Source: Streptosporangium roseum DSM 43021
Lineage (GTDB): Bacteria > Actinomycetota > Actinomycetes > Streptosporangiales > Streptosporangiaceae
Direction of reading: 5' to 3'
DNA: 64,000 bases
Assembly (NCBI RefSeq): GCF_000024865.1
Contig: NC_013595.1
Coordinates: forward strand, 992,001 to 1,056,000
Shown: positions 15,674-24,321 of the stretch, piece after piece
How the letters are laid out: the number at the start of each line of letters is the position of its first letter
How positions within the stretch are numbered: position 1 is the stretch's first letter
Made by a program: the position numbers and the translations under genes
The notes under the pieces: generated by a model
Told to the model about the DNA's origin: nothing
Seen by the model: only the letters and a program-made list of their open reading frames with translations
Database searches by the model: none

Positions 15674-17587
15674 GTGACGGGGACGATCCTTCAGCGAGTC
15701 CGCACGGGGCATGGCGGCGATGCCGAGGGGAAGGCCCCGGGCCGGGCCGAGGCGTCCGAGACGTCCGAGATAGACATCAGTGTGATCGTGCCCGTCCACA
15801 ACTGCCGGCCCTACCTGGACAGATGCCTCACCTCCCTGCTGATCCAGCGGGTCAGCAGGGAGATCGTCGTCGTGGACGACGGCTCCACCGACGGCAGCGC
15901 CGACCTGCTCGCCCTCTACGCCGCCTACCATCGCGGCGTCATCCGGGTCGTCCGGCAGGAGCACTCCGGCGGGGCGGGCCGGCCGCGCAACGTCGGGATC
16001 TCGCACGCGCGCGGCAGATACGTGTTCTTCTGCGACGCGGACGACTACCTCGGCCCCGAGGCGCTGGAGCGGATGCTCGCGATGGCCGACCGCAACGACT
16101 CCGACATCGTTCTCGGGAAGATCGTCGGACATGACCGCAGGGCGCCGGTCTCGATGTTCCGCGAGAGCGCCGAGCGCGCCCCGCTCGGGGAGAGCGCGGT
16201 CTACAACAGCCTGAGCTGCTTCAAGCTGTTCCGCCGGGAGATGCTGGAGCGCCACACCATCCGCTTCGACGAGACGCTGCTGGTGGGGGAGGACGTGGTC
16301 TTCACCGCCCACGCCTACTGCCACGCGGCGGTGATCTCGGTGGTCGCCGACTACGACTGCTACCACCTGGTCGCCCGGCCCGACGGCAGCAGCATCATGC
16401 AGCGGACGGGCAGCCGCGACCCGGTCTCCTGGCTGCGGATGATCAGGCGGCCGATCGAGCTGGTCGTCGGTCACGTGGGTCCGGGGGCGCTCCGCGACCA
16501 CCTGCTCCGCCGGCACTTCCGGCTGGACGCCTTCGGCAGCCTCGGCAGGCCGTTCCTGGAGGCGGGTGAGGTCCAGCGCAAGGAGATCGCCGCAGAGGTG
16601 GCCGACATGTGCGACCGGTGGCTGACCGACGGGGTCCGCGACCGGCTCACCCTCATCGACCGGAGCCGGATCTCCGCGCTCCAGGACATCGACCGCCTGG
16701 TACGGCTGGCGCACATCGAGTCGGCCGTGATCCGCCGGGAGCTCACCGGGCTCCGCTGGGACGGGGAGGGCCGGCTGGTCGTCTCCGGCCGGGTCGCGCT
16801 GAGCGCGCCGGCGCAGGGCGACCGCCCGGAGCTCGTCGGCGGCGCCCTGGCCCTGGTGCTGCGGATGCGGCACGACGGCGCCGGGGCGCCCGCCGACCTG
16901 GTGGTCCCCGTGACCGGCGACTGCGACGGGTTCACCGGCCTCATCGACGTCGCGGGCCTGTCCTCGGGGGTCTGGGACGTCCACGTGACCGTCGAGTGCG
17001 AGGGGATCACCCGGCTGGCGCGGCTCGGCGCCGACCGGGACGGGCTGGTCGCCCAGCCGGTGCCCCGCATGGTCGGCGGCGTCATCGCCCTGCCGTACTT
17101 CACCCGGCCGCACGGCAACCTCAGCCTCGATATCGGCGGCCACGTGGTGAGCGTGCCCGCCGGCGTCCGGCTGACGAGGACCCGCTGGACGGCCGGCCAC
17201 CGGCTCCGGCTCGACGGGGAGGTCACCGTCGGCGCGGGCCTGGCGGGGGCGCACGCCGTACGGCGGCTGGTCTGGCGGGAGCGGTGGTCGGGGCGGGAGC
17301 GGCACGGGCCGGTCACGACCTGGGCAGGCGGCGCGTTCGCCACCCGGCAGGCGGTGGGCCGGCTGGGGCCGGGCACCTGGGACGCCTACCTGGAGCTGGA
17401 CCTCGGGGGCCCGCCCGCGCGCTTCCGGATCGAGGTGGAGGCGGAGCGGATCGTGCCGCCGCGCACGTGGTGGCGGGGCCTGGTCCGGTGGAGCGCGCGG
17501 CCGTATGCCACGGCGGGCAAGGGCCGGCTCAGCGCGGTCGTCCGTGTCGGCACGCCCAGGGCGTTCGTGAAGCGAATTCTGCGCTAA
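15674..17587 (+). CDS. Family 2 glycosyltransferase with C-terminal beta domains
   Basis: A 637-residue GT-A enzyme that should transfer a sugar from a nucleotide donor to a wall polymer or glycan. Catalytic features: ISVIVPVHN (about 35-43), VVVDDGSTDGSA (about 67-78) and the D-x-D metal site in FFCDADDYL (about 115-123); the acceptor-side acid is probably in VGEDVVFT. After residue 340 come about 270 residues of beta-rich sequence in two similar halves. This two-part plan resembles TarS/TarP-type teichoic-acid glycosyltransferases, whose C-terminal modules oligomerise or bind polymer. The start is GTG. There is no membrane helix, and the gene is alone, with an ECF transporter starting 69 nt later. 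Confidence 0.85.
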   Translation: MTGTILQRVRTGHGGDAEGKAPGRAEASETSEIDISVIVPVHNCRPYLDRCLTSLLIQRVSREIVVVDDGSTDGSADLLALYAAYHRGVIRVVRQEHSGGAGRPRNVGISHARGRYVFFCDADDYLGPEALERMLAMADRNDSDIVLGKIVGHDRRAPVSMFRESAERAPLGESAVYNSLSCFKLFRREMLERHTIRFDETLLVGEDVVFTAHAYCHAAVISVVADYDCYHLVARPDGSSIMQRTGSRDPVSWLRMIRRPIELVVGHVGPGALRDHLLRRHFRLDAFGSLGRPFLEAGEVQRKEIAAEVADMCDRWLTDGVRDRLTLIDRSRISALQDIDRLVRLAHIESAVIRRELTGLRWDGEGRLVVSGRVALSAPAQGDRPELVGGALALVLRMRHDGAGAPADLVVPVTGDCDGFTGLIDVAGLSSGVWDVHVTVECEGITRLARLGADRDGLVAQPVPRMVGGVIALPYFTRPHGNLSLDIGGHVVSVPAGVRLTRTRWTAGHRLRLDGEVTVGAGLAGAHAVRRLVWRERWSGRERHGPVTTWAGGAFATRQAVGRLGPGTWDAYLELDLGGPPARFRIEVEAERIVPPRTWWRGLVRWSARPYATAGKGRLSAVVRVGTPRAFVKRILR

Positions 17588-17597
17588 TGCCACCTTC

Positions 17598-17625
17598 TTG
17601 CAACTACAAGCCCATGGCCTAAAGT
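17598..17625 (+). promoter_or_regulatory. Candidate promoter of the cbiMQO operon
   Basis: TTGCAA and TAAAGT separated by 16 bases, about 30 nt before the cbiM start. The leader is too short for a cobalamin riboswitch, so metal control, if any, must be by a repressor. No clear operator palindrome is seen. Confidence 0.45.
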
Positions 17626-17656
17626 AAGGGGCAATTCCGCATTTCGGAGGCTTGTC

Positions 17657-18691
17657 GTGCACGTACCCGATGGCTTTTTCAACGCAGCCGTGTCGCTCTC
17701 AGCCGGGGTCGTCGCGGCCGCCGGGGTCGCGGTATGCCTGCGCGGCGCCCGCCGCGAGCTCGACGACCGGACCGCCCCCATGGCGGGCCTGGTCGCCGCC
17801 TTCGTCTTCGCCGTCCAGATGCTCAACTTCCCGGTCGCCGCCGGCACCAGTGGCCACCTCCTCGGCGGCACGCTCGCCGCGATCCTCGTCGGGCCCTACA
17901 CGGCTGTCTTGTGCGTGGCCGTGGTCCTGCTCGTGCAGGGCTTCTTCTTCGCCGACGGCGGCCTGACCGCGCTGGGCGTCAACATCACCCTCATGGGCGT
18001 CGTCGCCGTCGTGGTCGGCTGGACCGTCTTCCGCCTGATCACCCGGGCCGTGCGGAACAGGGGAGCCGTCGTCGCGGCCTCGTTCGTCGCGGCCCTGGTC
18101 TCGGTGCCCGCCACCGCGCTGGCCTTCACCCTGCTGTTCTGGATCGGCGGTACCGCGCCCATCGAGGTCGGCACGGTCGCCGCCGCGATGGGCGGCGTGC
18201 ACGTGCTCATCGGCATCGGTGAGGGCCTGATCACGGCGGTCACCGTCAGCACCGTGCTGGCGATCCGGCCCGACCTGGTGTACGGCGCGCGGGGGCTGGC
18301 CGCCCCGCTGGTCCTGCGCGGCGCCGGCGGAGACGCCGTGGTGACGCAGGAGGCCCCGGCCCCGGCTCCGGCCGCCGCGCGGCGACCGGGCTGGTTCCTG
18401 CCGGCCGGCATCGTGGTGGCGGCGCTGCTGGCGGGGATCGTCAGCTTCTACGCCTCCTCCTCCCCCGACGGCCTGGAGCGGGTCGCCGAGGACAAGGGCT
18501 TCATCAGCCAGGCCACCGACCACGCCCTGGGAGAGCAACCGCTGGCCGACTACGGCGACGCGGGCGGCATCCCGGTCGGTGTGGCCGGCCTGATCGGCGT
18601 CGGGGTGACGCTCGCGGTCGGGGGCGGCCTGTTCTTCGCGGTGCGCCGCCGTACCAAGGACGGCACGGTCAAGGACGAGGTCTCCGCCTGA
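17657..18691 (+). CDS. cbiM: ECF transporter substrate-binding component, CbiM-CbiN fusion
   Basis: A 344-residue membrane protein. The N-terminus MHVPDGFF is the hallmark of CbiM/NikM, where the free amino group and His2 help bind Co2+ or Ni2+; this fixes the GTG as the start. A further metal-site histidine is in GTSGHLLGG (about residue 69). Six to seven helices make the CbiM part (1-220). The C-terminal 90 residues (PGWFLPAGIVVAALLAGIVSF, then SPDGLERVAEDKGF, then a second helix) match the CbiN/PDGLE accessory component, here fused. It overlaps cbiQ by one base. Cobalt versus nickel cannot be decided by sequence alone. Confidence 0.92.
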   Translation: MHVPDGFFNAAVSLSAGVVAAAGVAVCLRGARRELDDRTAPMAGLVAAFVFAVQMLNFPVAAGTSGHLLGGTLAAILVGPYTAVLCVAVVLLVQGFFFADGGLTALGVNITLMGVVAVVVGWTVFRLITRAVRNRGAVVAASFVAALVSVPATALAFTLLFWIGGTAPIEVGTVAAAMGGVHVLIGIGEGLITAVTVSTVLAIRPDLVYGARGLAAPLVLRGAGGDAVVTQEAPAPAPAAARRPGWFLPAGIVVAALLAGIVSFYASSSPDGLERVAEDKGFISQATDHALGEQPLADYGDAGGIPVGVAGLIGVGVTLAVGGGLFFAVRRRTKDGTVKDEVSA

Positions 18692-19452
18692 TGGGTTCGG
18701 GCCACCACCAGCTCTACCGGCCGGGTGACACGCCCGTCCACCGGCTGCCGCCCCAGTGCAAGCTGGCGGCGGTGGCCGGTTTCGCCCTGGTGGTGGTGGC
18801 CACCCCGCGCGAGTGGCTGTGGGCCTTCGGTCTCTACGCCCTGCTGCTGGCGGCGGTGGCGTCGGCCGCGCGGGTCCCGTTCTCCTTCCTGCTGCGGCGG
18901 ATGGTGGTCGAGATCCCGTTCGTGGTGTTCGCGGTGGCGCTGCCGTTCATCGGGTTCGGCGAGCGGGTGTCCTTCCTGGGCCTGTCGTTCAGCGTCGCGG
19001 GACTGTGGGCCGCGTGGAACATCCTGGCCAAGGCCACCCTGGGCGTGATCGCGAGCGTCCTGCTCGCGGCCACCACCGAGCCCCGCCTGATGCTGCTGGG
19101 CGCCCAGAGGCTCAGGCTGCCCCCGCTGCTGGTGCAGATCGCCATGTTCATGCTCCGCTACATGGACGTGATCATCGAAGAGATGCGCCGGATGCGGGTG
19201 GCCAGGGAGTCGCGGGGATTCGTGGCCAGGGACATCCGGCACATCCCGGTGGTCGCCAGGTCGGCGGGCGCGCTGTTCATCCGCTCCTACGAGCGGGGCG
19301 AGCGGGTGCACCTGGCGATGCTCAGCCGCGGCTACAGCGGCTCGATGCCGGTCATCCAGGACCTGTCCGCCTCGTCGCGCCAGTGGCTCGTCGCGGGTAT
19401 GTTGCCGGGCGCGGCGCTCGTGGTGCTGCTGGGAACCTGGGGGTTGGCATGA
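18691..19452 (+). CDS. cbiQ: ECF transporter T component CbiQ
   Basis: A 253-residue transmembrane coupling protein of the cobalt/nickel ECF transporter. The opening HRLPPQCKLAAVAGFALVVV and several helices are typical. The two coupling motifs that dock onto the ATPase are present as A-R-E-S-R-G-F near residue 172 and M-L-S-R-G-Y-S-G near 210. The start overlaps the stop of cbiM (TGATG) and its own stop overlaps the ATPase gene start, so the three genes form one coupled operon. Confidence 0.92.
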   Translation: MGSGHHQLYRPGDTPVHRLPPQCKLAAVAGFALVVVATPREWLWAFGLYALLLAAVASAARVPFSFLLRRMVVEIPFVVFAVALPFIGFGERVSFLGLSFSVAGLWAAWNILAKATLGVIASVLLAATTEPRLMLLGAQRLRLPPLLVQIAMFMLRYMDVIIEEMRRMRVARESRGFVARDIRHIPVVARSAGALFIRSYERGERVHLAMLSRGYSGSMPVIQDLSASSRQWLVAGMLPGAALVVLLGTWGLA

Positions 19453-20180
19453 CACCGTCTCTTGAGGTGCGCCGTCTGGCGTATGCCTATCCGGACGGCA
19501 CACAGGCGCTGTTCGGCGTCGACTTCGCGATCGGGCGCGGGGAGCGGGTGGCGCTGCTCGGGCCGAACGGCGCGGGCAAGACGACGCTGGTGATGCACCT
19601 CAACGGCATCCTGACCGCCGGGCACGGCACGGTGACGGTGGCCGGGCTGCCGGTGGAGAAGGGCTCGCTCAAGGAGATCCGCAGACGGGTCGGGCTCGTC
19701 TTCCAGGACCCCGACGACCAGCTCTTCATGCCGACGGTCCGGGAGGACGTCGCCTTCGGCCCGGCCAACCTCGGGATCGGGGGCGAGGAGCTGCAGCACC
19801 GGGTCAAGGACGCGCTGGAGCGGGTGGGCATGCTGGAGGCGATCGACCGGCCGCCGCACCACCTGTCCTTCGGCCAGCGCCGCCGGGTGGCGGTGGCGAC
19901 CGTGCTGGCCATGGAGCCGGAGATCCTCGTGCTGGACGAGCCGTCGTCGAACCTGGACCCGGCCTCCCGTCGGGAGCTCGCCGAGATCCTGCGGGGGCTC
20001 GACGTGACCGTGCTGATGGTCACCCACGACCTGCCCTACGCGCTGGAATTGTGTGACCGCGCGCTCATCCTCTCCGGAGGCGTGATCGCCGCCGACGGGC
20101 CGACCCGGGAGGTCCTCGCCGACGCCGAACTGCTCGCCGCCCACCGGCTGGAACTGCCGTACGGCTTCGCGCTCCCCTGA
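19449..20180 (+). CDS. cbiO: ECF transporter ATPase CbiO
   Basis: A 243-residue ABC ATPase that powers metal uptake through CbiMN-CbiQ. Visible motifs: Walker A GPNGAGKT (about 38-45), Q-loop FQDPDDQLF, signature LSFGQRRR (F in place of the usual G at position 3, common among CbiO proteins), Walker B ILVLDEPSS and switch histidine MVTHD. The ATG lies in the ATGA overlap with cbiQ; the same frame is open upstream but antisense-like. A single ATPase gene is present, so the transporter should use a homodimer. Confidence 0.93.
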   Translation: MTPSLEVRRLAYAYPDGTQALFGVDFAIGRGERVALLGPNGAGKTTLVMHLNGILTAGHGTVTVAGLPVEKGSLKEIRRRVGLVFQDPDDQLFMPTVREDVAFGPANLGIGGEELQHRVKDALERVGMLEAIDRPPHHLSFGQRRRVAVATVLAMEPEILVLDEPSSNLDPASRRELAEILRGLDVTVLMVTHDLPYALELCDRALILSGGVIAADGPTREVLADAELLAAHRLELPYGFALP

Positions 20181-20338
20181 CCGGGCCTCCCGGCACGCCG
20201 GCCATGGAAGCGCCGGCGGCGACACGCGGCGGTCGTCCCACGGTTTCCCGATCCGGATCGATGATCGTGAGTCGCATTACCTCGCGTACGGTGATGGCGA
20301 AGTAAAGTGGGTCTGCCTCATGGGCGCGAGGAGGAGTG

Positions 20339-20677
20339 ATGAAGCTACGGCTGGCTCGCCGCGCCGTCGGTGACGCCGTGGTGGTGGCCGTCGAGGGCGA
20401 ACTCGATCTGTTCACCGCCCCGTTCCTGCGAGATGAGGTCCGTGACGCCATCAAGCTCGACAGCGCCCGGCTGGTCCTCGACCTCACCTCGCTGTCGTTC
20501 ATGGACTCCAGCGGCCTGTCCGTGCTGATCGAGGCGTGGCGGCTGGCCACGGCGGAGGGCGGCGGGGTCTGCCTGGCCGCGCCCCAGGGCCCGGTGGCCC
20601 GGATCCTGCGCACGACGGGGCTCGACCGGCGGATAAAGGTCTACCCCGACGTCGGCAGCGCGGTGGGAGAGATTTAG
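20339..20677 (+). CDS. STAS-domain anti-sigma factor antagonist
   Basis: A 112-residue single STAS domain of the SpoIIAA/RsbV type. The phosphorylatable serine lies in FMDSSGLSVLIEA (about residues 57-58), after the strand ARLVLDLTSL. Such proteins release a sigma factor by binding its anti-sigma kinase when unphosphorylated. An AGGAGG ribosome-binding site four bases before the ATG favours it over the GTG one codon earlier. No anti-sigma kinase is adjacent; the SpoIIE-type phosphatase 13 kb downstream could in principle dephosphorylate a protein of this kind, but that link is speculative. Confidence 0.88.
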   Translation: MKLRLARRAVGDAVVVAVEGELDLFTAPFLRDEVRDAIKLDSARLVLDLTSLSFMDSSGLSVLIEAWRLATAEGGGVCLAAPQGPVARILRTTGLDRRIKVYPDVGSAVGEI

Positions 20678-20724
20678 CCCACCCCGAGTAGAACTTCATT
20701 CGGTATCCGCGTTAAAGTCCGCTC

Positions 20725-21498
20725 ATGGACCTGAACGGAGCAGCAGCAATCATCTCGGGCGGTGCCAGCGGCCTCGGCGAGGCCACGGCCCGCGACCTCG
20801 CGGCGCACGGCGCCACCGTGGTCATCGCCGACCTCAACGAGGAGCGCGGCAAGTCCCTCGCCGACGAGCTCGGCGGAGTCTTCGTCAAGACCGACGTCTC
20901 CGACGAGGAACAGGTACAGGCGGCCGTGGACGCGGCCGTGGCGACCGGCAAGCCGCTGCGCGTCGTGGTGAGCAGCGCGGGCATCGGCTGGGCCACCCGG
21001 ACGGTGAACCGCGACGGCTCGCCGCACGACCTGGCGTCCTACCGCAAGGTCATCGAGGTCAACCTGATCGGCACCTTCAACCTCATGCGCATCGGCGCCG
21101 CGGCCGTCGCGAAGACCGAGCCGGTCGACGCGGACGGCCAGCGCGGCGTGGTCATCAACACCGCCTCCGTGGCGGCGCTGGAGGGCCAGACCGGCCAGGT
21201 GGCGTACTCGGCGTCCAAGGGCGGCATCGTCGGCATGACCCTCCCGGCCGCACGTGACCTGGCCGCCGTCGGCGTCCGCGTCAACACGATCTGCCCGGGC
21301 ATCATCGACACCCCCATCTACGGCTTCTCGCCCAACGCCGACGAGTTCAAGGCCAAGCTCGTGGCGCCGGTGGTCTTCCCCAAGCGCATGGGGCAGGCCT
21401 CGGAGTTCGCGCACCTGGTGCGCTCGCTCATCGAGAACGACTACATGAACGCCGAGACCATCCGGTTCGACGGCGGCATCCGCTTCCAGCCCAAGTAG
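20725..21498 (+). CDS. SDR-family 3-hydroxyacyl-CoA dehydrogenase-like oxidoreductase
   Basis: A 257-residue classical short-chain dehydrogenase. The cofactor loop GGASGLG lies at 12-18, with D36 (VIADLN) favouring NAD. The catalytic set is S148 (NTASVAAL), Y161 and K165 (YSASK). The closing region, with ICPGIIDTP and FPKRMGQASEFAHLV, is very like type II 3-hydroxyacyl-CoA dehydrogenases (HSD17B10 group), so oxidation of 3-hydroxyacyl-CoA in fatty or branched acid breakdown is likely. A crotonase gene starts 9 nt later, supporting a beta-oxidation role. Confidence 0.88.
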   Translation: MDLNGAAAIISGGASGLGEATARDLAAHGATVVIADLNEERGKSLADELGGVFVKTDVSDEEQVQAAVDAAVATGKPLRVVVSSAGIGWATRTVNRDGSPHDLASYRKVIEVNLIGTFNLMRIGAAAVAKTEPVDADGQRGVVINTASVAALEGQTGQVAYSASKGGIVGMTLPAARDLAAVGVRVNTICPGIIDTPIYGFSPNADEFKAKLVAPVVFPKRMGQASEFAHLVRSLIENDYMNAETIRFDGGIRFQPK

Positions 21499-21507
21499 GA
21501 GTCACCG

Positions 21508-22272
21508 GTGTCTGATGAGGTTCTGGTCGAAGTCGACGGTGGTGTCGCCGTCATCACGATCAACCGCCCGCAGGCCAGGAACGCCGTCAACGGCGCGGTC
21601 GCCCGGGGCATCGCCGCGGCGCTGGACGAGCTGGAGGAGCGCAAGGACGTCTCCGCCTACGTCCTCACCGGGGCGGGCGGCACCTTCTGCGCCGGCATGG
21701 ACCTGAAGGGCTTCCTGACCGGCGACTTCCCGGTCGTCGAGGGCAGGGGCTTCGGCGGCATCGTCGAGGCGCCGCCGAAGAAGCCGATCGTCGCCGCGAT
21801 CGAGGGCTACGCCCTCGCCGGCGGCTGCGAGCTGGCGCTGGCCTGCGACATCATCGTCGCCTCCGAAGAGGCCAAGTTCGGGCTGCCCGAGCCCAAGCGG
21901 GGCCTGGTCGCGGGGGCGGGCGGCATCATGCGGCTGCCGCGGCGCATTCCGTACCACATCGCGATGGAGATCGCCCTGACCGGCGACCACTTCCCGGCCT
22001 CCCGGCTGTACGAGGTGGGCCTGGTCAACCACGTCACGCCCGCGGGCGAGGCGCTGGCCAAGGCCCTGGAGCTGGCGAAGCGGATCGCGGCGAACGCTCC
22101 GCTGGCGCTCGCCGCGACCAAGCGCGTGATCGTCGAGTCCGCCGACTGGAGCGGGGACGAGATGTTCGCGAAGCAGGGCGAGATCATCAATCCGGTGTTC
22201 GGGTCCAAGGACGCGATGGAGGGCGCGGCGGCCTTCGCCGAGAAGCGCGCCCCGGAGTGGAAGGGCGAGTAA
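21508..22272 (+). CDS. Enoyl-CoA hydratase/isomerase (crotonase)
   Basis: A 254-residue crotonase expected to hydrate a 2-enoyl-CoA. The oxyanion-hole segments are FCAGMDL (about 60-66) and ALAGGCE (about 102-108). Both catalytic glutamates of the hydratase mechanism are present: E108 in GGCELALACD and E128 in FGLPEPKRG. The start is GTG nine bases after the SDR gene, with GGAG just upstream. The pair would give hydration followed by oxidation, two successive beta-oxidation steps. A hairpin ends the unit. Confidence 0.9.
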   Translation: MSDEVLVEVDGGVAVITINRPQARNAVNGAVARGIAAALDELEERKDVSAYVLTGAGGTFCAGMDLKGFLTGDFPVVEGRGFGGIVEAPPKKPIVAAIEGYALAGGCELALACDIIVASEEAKFGLPEPKRGLVAGAGGIMRLPRRIPYHIAMEIALTGDHFPASRLYEVGLVNHVTPAGEALAKALELAKRIAANAPLALAATKRVIVESADWSGDEMFAKQGEIINPVFGSKDAMEGAAAFAEKRAPEWKGE

Positions 22273-22280
22273 CCCTCCCC

Positions 22281-22304
22281 GGCCACCGCCGGCCGGCGGT
22301 GGCC
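22281..22304 (+). terminator. Hairpin terminator of the SDR-crotonase unit
   Basis: GGCCACCGCC and its complement around a four-base loop, nine bases after the crotonase stop. Confidence 0.65.
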
Positions 22305-22447
22305 GATGGTCACAGGTTCGGCGCCGGGCGTGATCCGTATGGTCACGCCCGGCGCATTCATGGCAAGGAGTGCGTACGGTAAAGGTGTGGACAGGTGCGG
22401 CGGGGGCACTTGCCGTCCACGCGACCACTCCAATGCCAGGAGAGTGC

Positions 22448-23092
22448 ATGAACGACCATGCGACCCGGACCACCTCGACGAGCCGGTCTGCGGGCGAGCG
22501 CCTCAAGCGCAAGGCCGGTGGCCTGGCCGCCGGTGCCGCGGGTGCCGCGATGCTCGTCATCGTCCTGGTCGCGGGCATGTGGGCGATCGAGGTGGCCGAC
22601 TACGTGCTGCCGATCGACTTCGACACCTACGGCATCAGGTCCTGGGACCCCGAGGGGCTGGGCGGCATCGTCCTCGCGCCCTTCCTGCACGCCGGCTTCG
22701 GGCACCTGATGGCCAACTCCCTGCCCCTGCTGATCCTCGGCTTCCTCGCCGCCCTGCGTGGGCTCGGCCGCTTCCTGCTCGCCAGCCTGATCATCATCGT
22801 CGTCAGCGGGCTGGGCGTCTGGTTCACCAGCTCGCCGACGACGATCACGGTCGGCGCGAGCGGGCTGGTGTTCGGCTACTTCGGCTTCGTCGTCGCCCGG
22901 GGCCTGTTCGACCGCCGGGCCCTCGACATCGTGATCGGTATCGGCGTCGCGGTCGCCTACTACTCGATCATCTGGGGCGTGCTCCCGGGCGAGGCCGGCA
23001 TCTCCTGGCAGGGTCACCTGTTCGGGCTCGTCGGCGGGATCGTGGCGGCCTGGATCCTGCGGCGCAAGCGCGCGGCCGTCCCCGCCTACTGA
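22448..23092 (+). CDS. Rhomboid family intramembrane serine protease
   Basis: A 214-residue integral membrane protein with about six helices. The rhomboid motifs are present: HLMAN (86-90) in the second helix region, catalytic serine S138 in VGASGLVFGY and catalytic histidine H190 in WQGHLFG. The expected function is cleavage of transmembrane helices. A soluble basic N-terminus of about 25 residues is cytoplasmic. The ATG is preceded by CAGGAGAG; a longer frame upstream has no ribosome-binding site. It stands alone and ends at a strong hairpin. Confidence 0.88.
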   Translation: MNDHATRTTSTSRSAGERLKRKAGGLAAGAAGAAMLVIVLVAGMWAIEVADYVLPIDFDTYGIRSWDPEGLGGIVLAPFLHAGFGHLMANSLPLLILGFLAALRGLGRFLLASLIIIVVSGLGVWFTSSPTTITVGASGLVFGYFGFVVARGLFDRRALDIVIGIGVAVAYYSIIWGVLPGEAGISWQGHLFGLVGGIVAAWILRRKRAAVPAY

Positions 23093-23126
23093 CCGTCCCC
23101 GTCTGCTGACCGTCCCCGCCTACTGA

Positions 23127-23151
23127 CCGGTCCCGGACGGACCGGGACCGG
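23127..23151. terminator. Bidirectional hairpin between convergent genes
   Basis: CCGGTCCCGG and CCGGGACCGG around five bases, between the ends of the rhomboid and mycothiol-enzyme genes. Short direct repeats of TGACCGTCCCCG precede it. Confidence 0.65.
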
Positions 23152-23212
23152 GACCGGCCTGACGGGGCGGGGCCGGGACCGGTCTGGACGGGCGGGCCGG
23201 ACGGGCGGCCCG

Positions 23213-24019
23213 TCACAGCCCCGGGAACACCCGGCGCAGGTCGTCCAGGGTGACGCCGTCGCCGGTGACGGTCACCGAGGCGGGGGTGTGCGCGGTGTCC
23301 AGCCTGCCGGTGAGCAGGCGCAGCCACGCCTCGGCGGGAGCCGACAGGACGACGTCCGCCTGATCCGGCACCTGGCTGAAGCCGACGGTCTCCCCGAGGG
23401 TGAGGCCGAGGACGCGCTCGGGCTCGCTCGTCTCGACGCGGAGCGTGGCCTGCCGCCGGTCGAGGGCGTCGGGCTTGCCGATGAAGCCGACCATGAAGTC
23501 GAGCGGCCCGGCGTGCAGGTCGGTCAGCGCCTCGACGGCGTCCGGCGCGACGGTGGCCCGCGGGTCGAAGGCGACCTTGACGTCCCAGGTGTGCAGGGCG
23601 GCTTCGTTGAGCCGCATCCCGGCGATCAGCGTGACGTCGGCGGGCGTCGGCAGGAAGCCCAGCCTGACCTCCAGCCGCTCGCGGGTGCCGGGGTCGAGGC
23701 TCTCGTAGGCGGCGACGAGCTCGGCGTTCGCCTTCAGGAAGTCATCGGCCTGCTCCCGGGAGCCCCTGGCGTTCCAGCGGCTCCACACCGACTCGTTGAA
23801 GTCCTGGCCGGGGGCGTCCTGGCCGGCCAGCGCGGCCCGCAGGACCGCCAGGCCGATCTCCGCGCCGCTGCCGAGGTGGCTGAGCACCTGAGCGACGGTC
23901 CACTCCGCCGCGCCCGACGGCCGGGCGAGGTCGTCGGCGCTCATGCCACCTACCAGAGCGGATAGATCATCATGATTGGTGCGCAGGGCCGCGATGGTCC
24001 TGTCGGCGAGTGTGCTCAT
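23213..24019 (-). CDS. Mycothiol-dependent maleylpyruvate isomerase-family enzyme
   Basis: A 268-residue DinB-like protein with the N-terminal mycothiol-dependent metal domain: a helical bundle in which H47 (VLSHLGSG), an acidic residue and H142 (NEAALHTWDVKVA) form the metal site. A C-terminal domain follows (ATLRVETSEPERVLGLTLGE, then PAEAWLRLLTGRL, an SCP2-like pattern). Family members catalyse mycothiol-assisted isomerisation or thiol transfer. The ATG is preceded by GGGAGAG. It diverges from a UTRA regulator across a set of 22-bp tandem repeats that could be shared operators. Confidence 0.85.
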   Translation of the reverse strand: MSTLADRTIAALRTNHDDLSALVGGMSADDLARPSGAAEWTVAQVLSHLGSGAEIGLAVLRAALAGQDAPGQDFNESVWSRWNARGSREQADDFLKANAELVAAYESLDPGTRERLEVRLGFLPTPADVTLIAGMRLNEAALHTWDVKVAFDPRATVAPDAVEALTDLHAGPLDFMVGFIGKPDALDRRQATLRVETSEPERVLGLTLGETVGFSQVPDQADVVLSAPAEAWLRLLTGRLDTAHTPASVTVTGDGVTLDDLRRVFPGL

Positions 24020-24245
24020 GGCTCTCCCAGCGAGAAGGGACCTCGTGGCCTCGCGGCCGAGTGGACCGTCCACCCGGTGTTCCCTCCCAGAAGTACCCGC
24101 GGCCACCTGGCGTATCACTATCGCCCCGTGACCTGGCGCCCGCAACGCGAAGGCCGGTCCTCCCGGGACCGCCCTGTGGTTTAGGGGGGATAAAGTCGGT
24201 CGGGGCGACCGCTCCGCGAGGGCGCGGCAACCACGCCGCGCAGGT

Positions 24246-24311
24246 GGGACGACCGCTCCGCGGGGTCGGGACGATCGCTCCGCGGGGTCGGGACGATCGC
24301 TCCGCAGGGAG
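24246..24311. repeat. 22-bp tandem repeats in a divergent promoter region
   Basis: Three head-to-tail units of about GGGACGATCGCTCCGCGGGG plus two bases (the third diverges at its end), and a fourth, weaker copy near 24196. The 22-bp period equals two helical turns, so proteins bound to each unit would sit on one face. They end at the ribosome-binding site of the UTRA regulator. Confidence 0.75.
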
Positions 24312-24321
24312 GAGACCACCC

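Noticed and set aside
17588..17656. Cobalamin riboswitch upstream of cbiM
   Set aside because: The gap is only 69 bases, far too short for the roughly 200-base element, and the B12-box core is not present.
15425..17662. 745-residue minus-strand frame opposite the glycosyltransferase
   Set aside because: High-G+C antisense artefact; the plus strand has clear GT2 motifs and the antisense product looks like no protein family.
20244..20335. SigB-type promoter (GTTT-N14-16-GGGTA) before the STAS gene
   Set aside because: A GTTT is present but no GGGTA element follows at the right distance.
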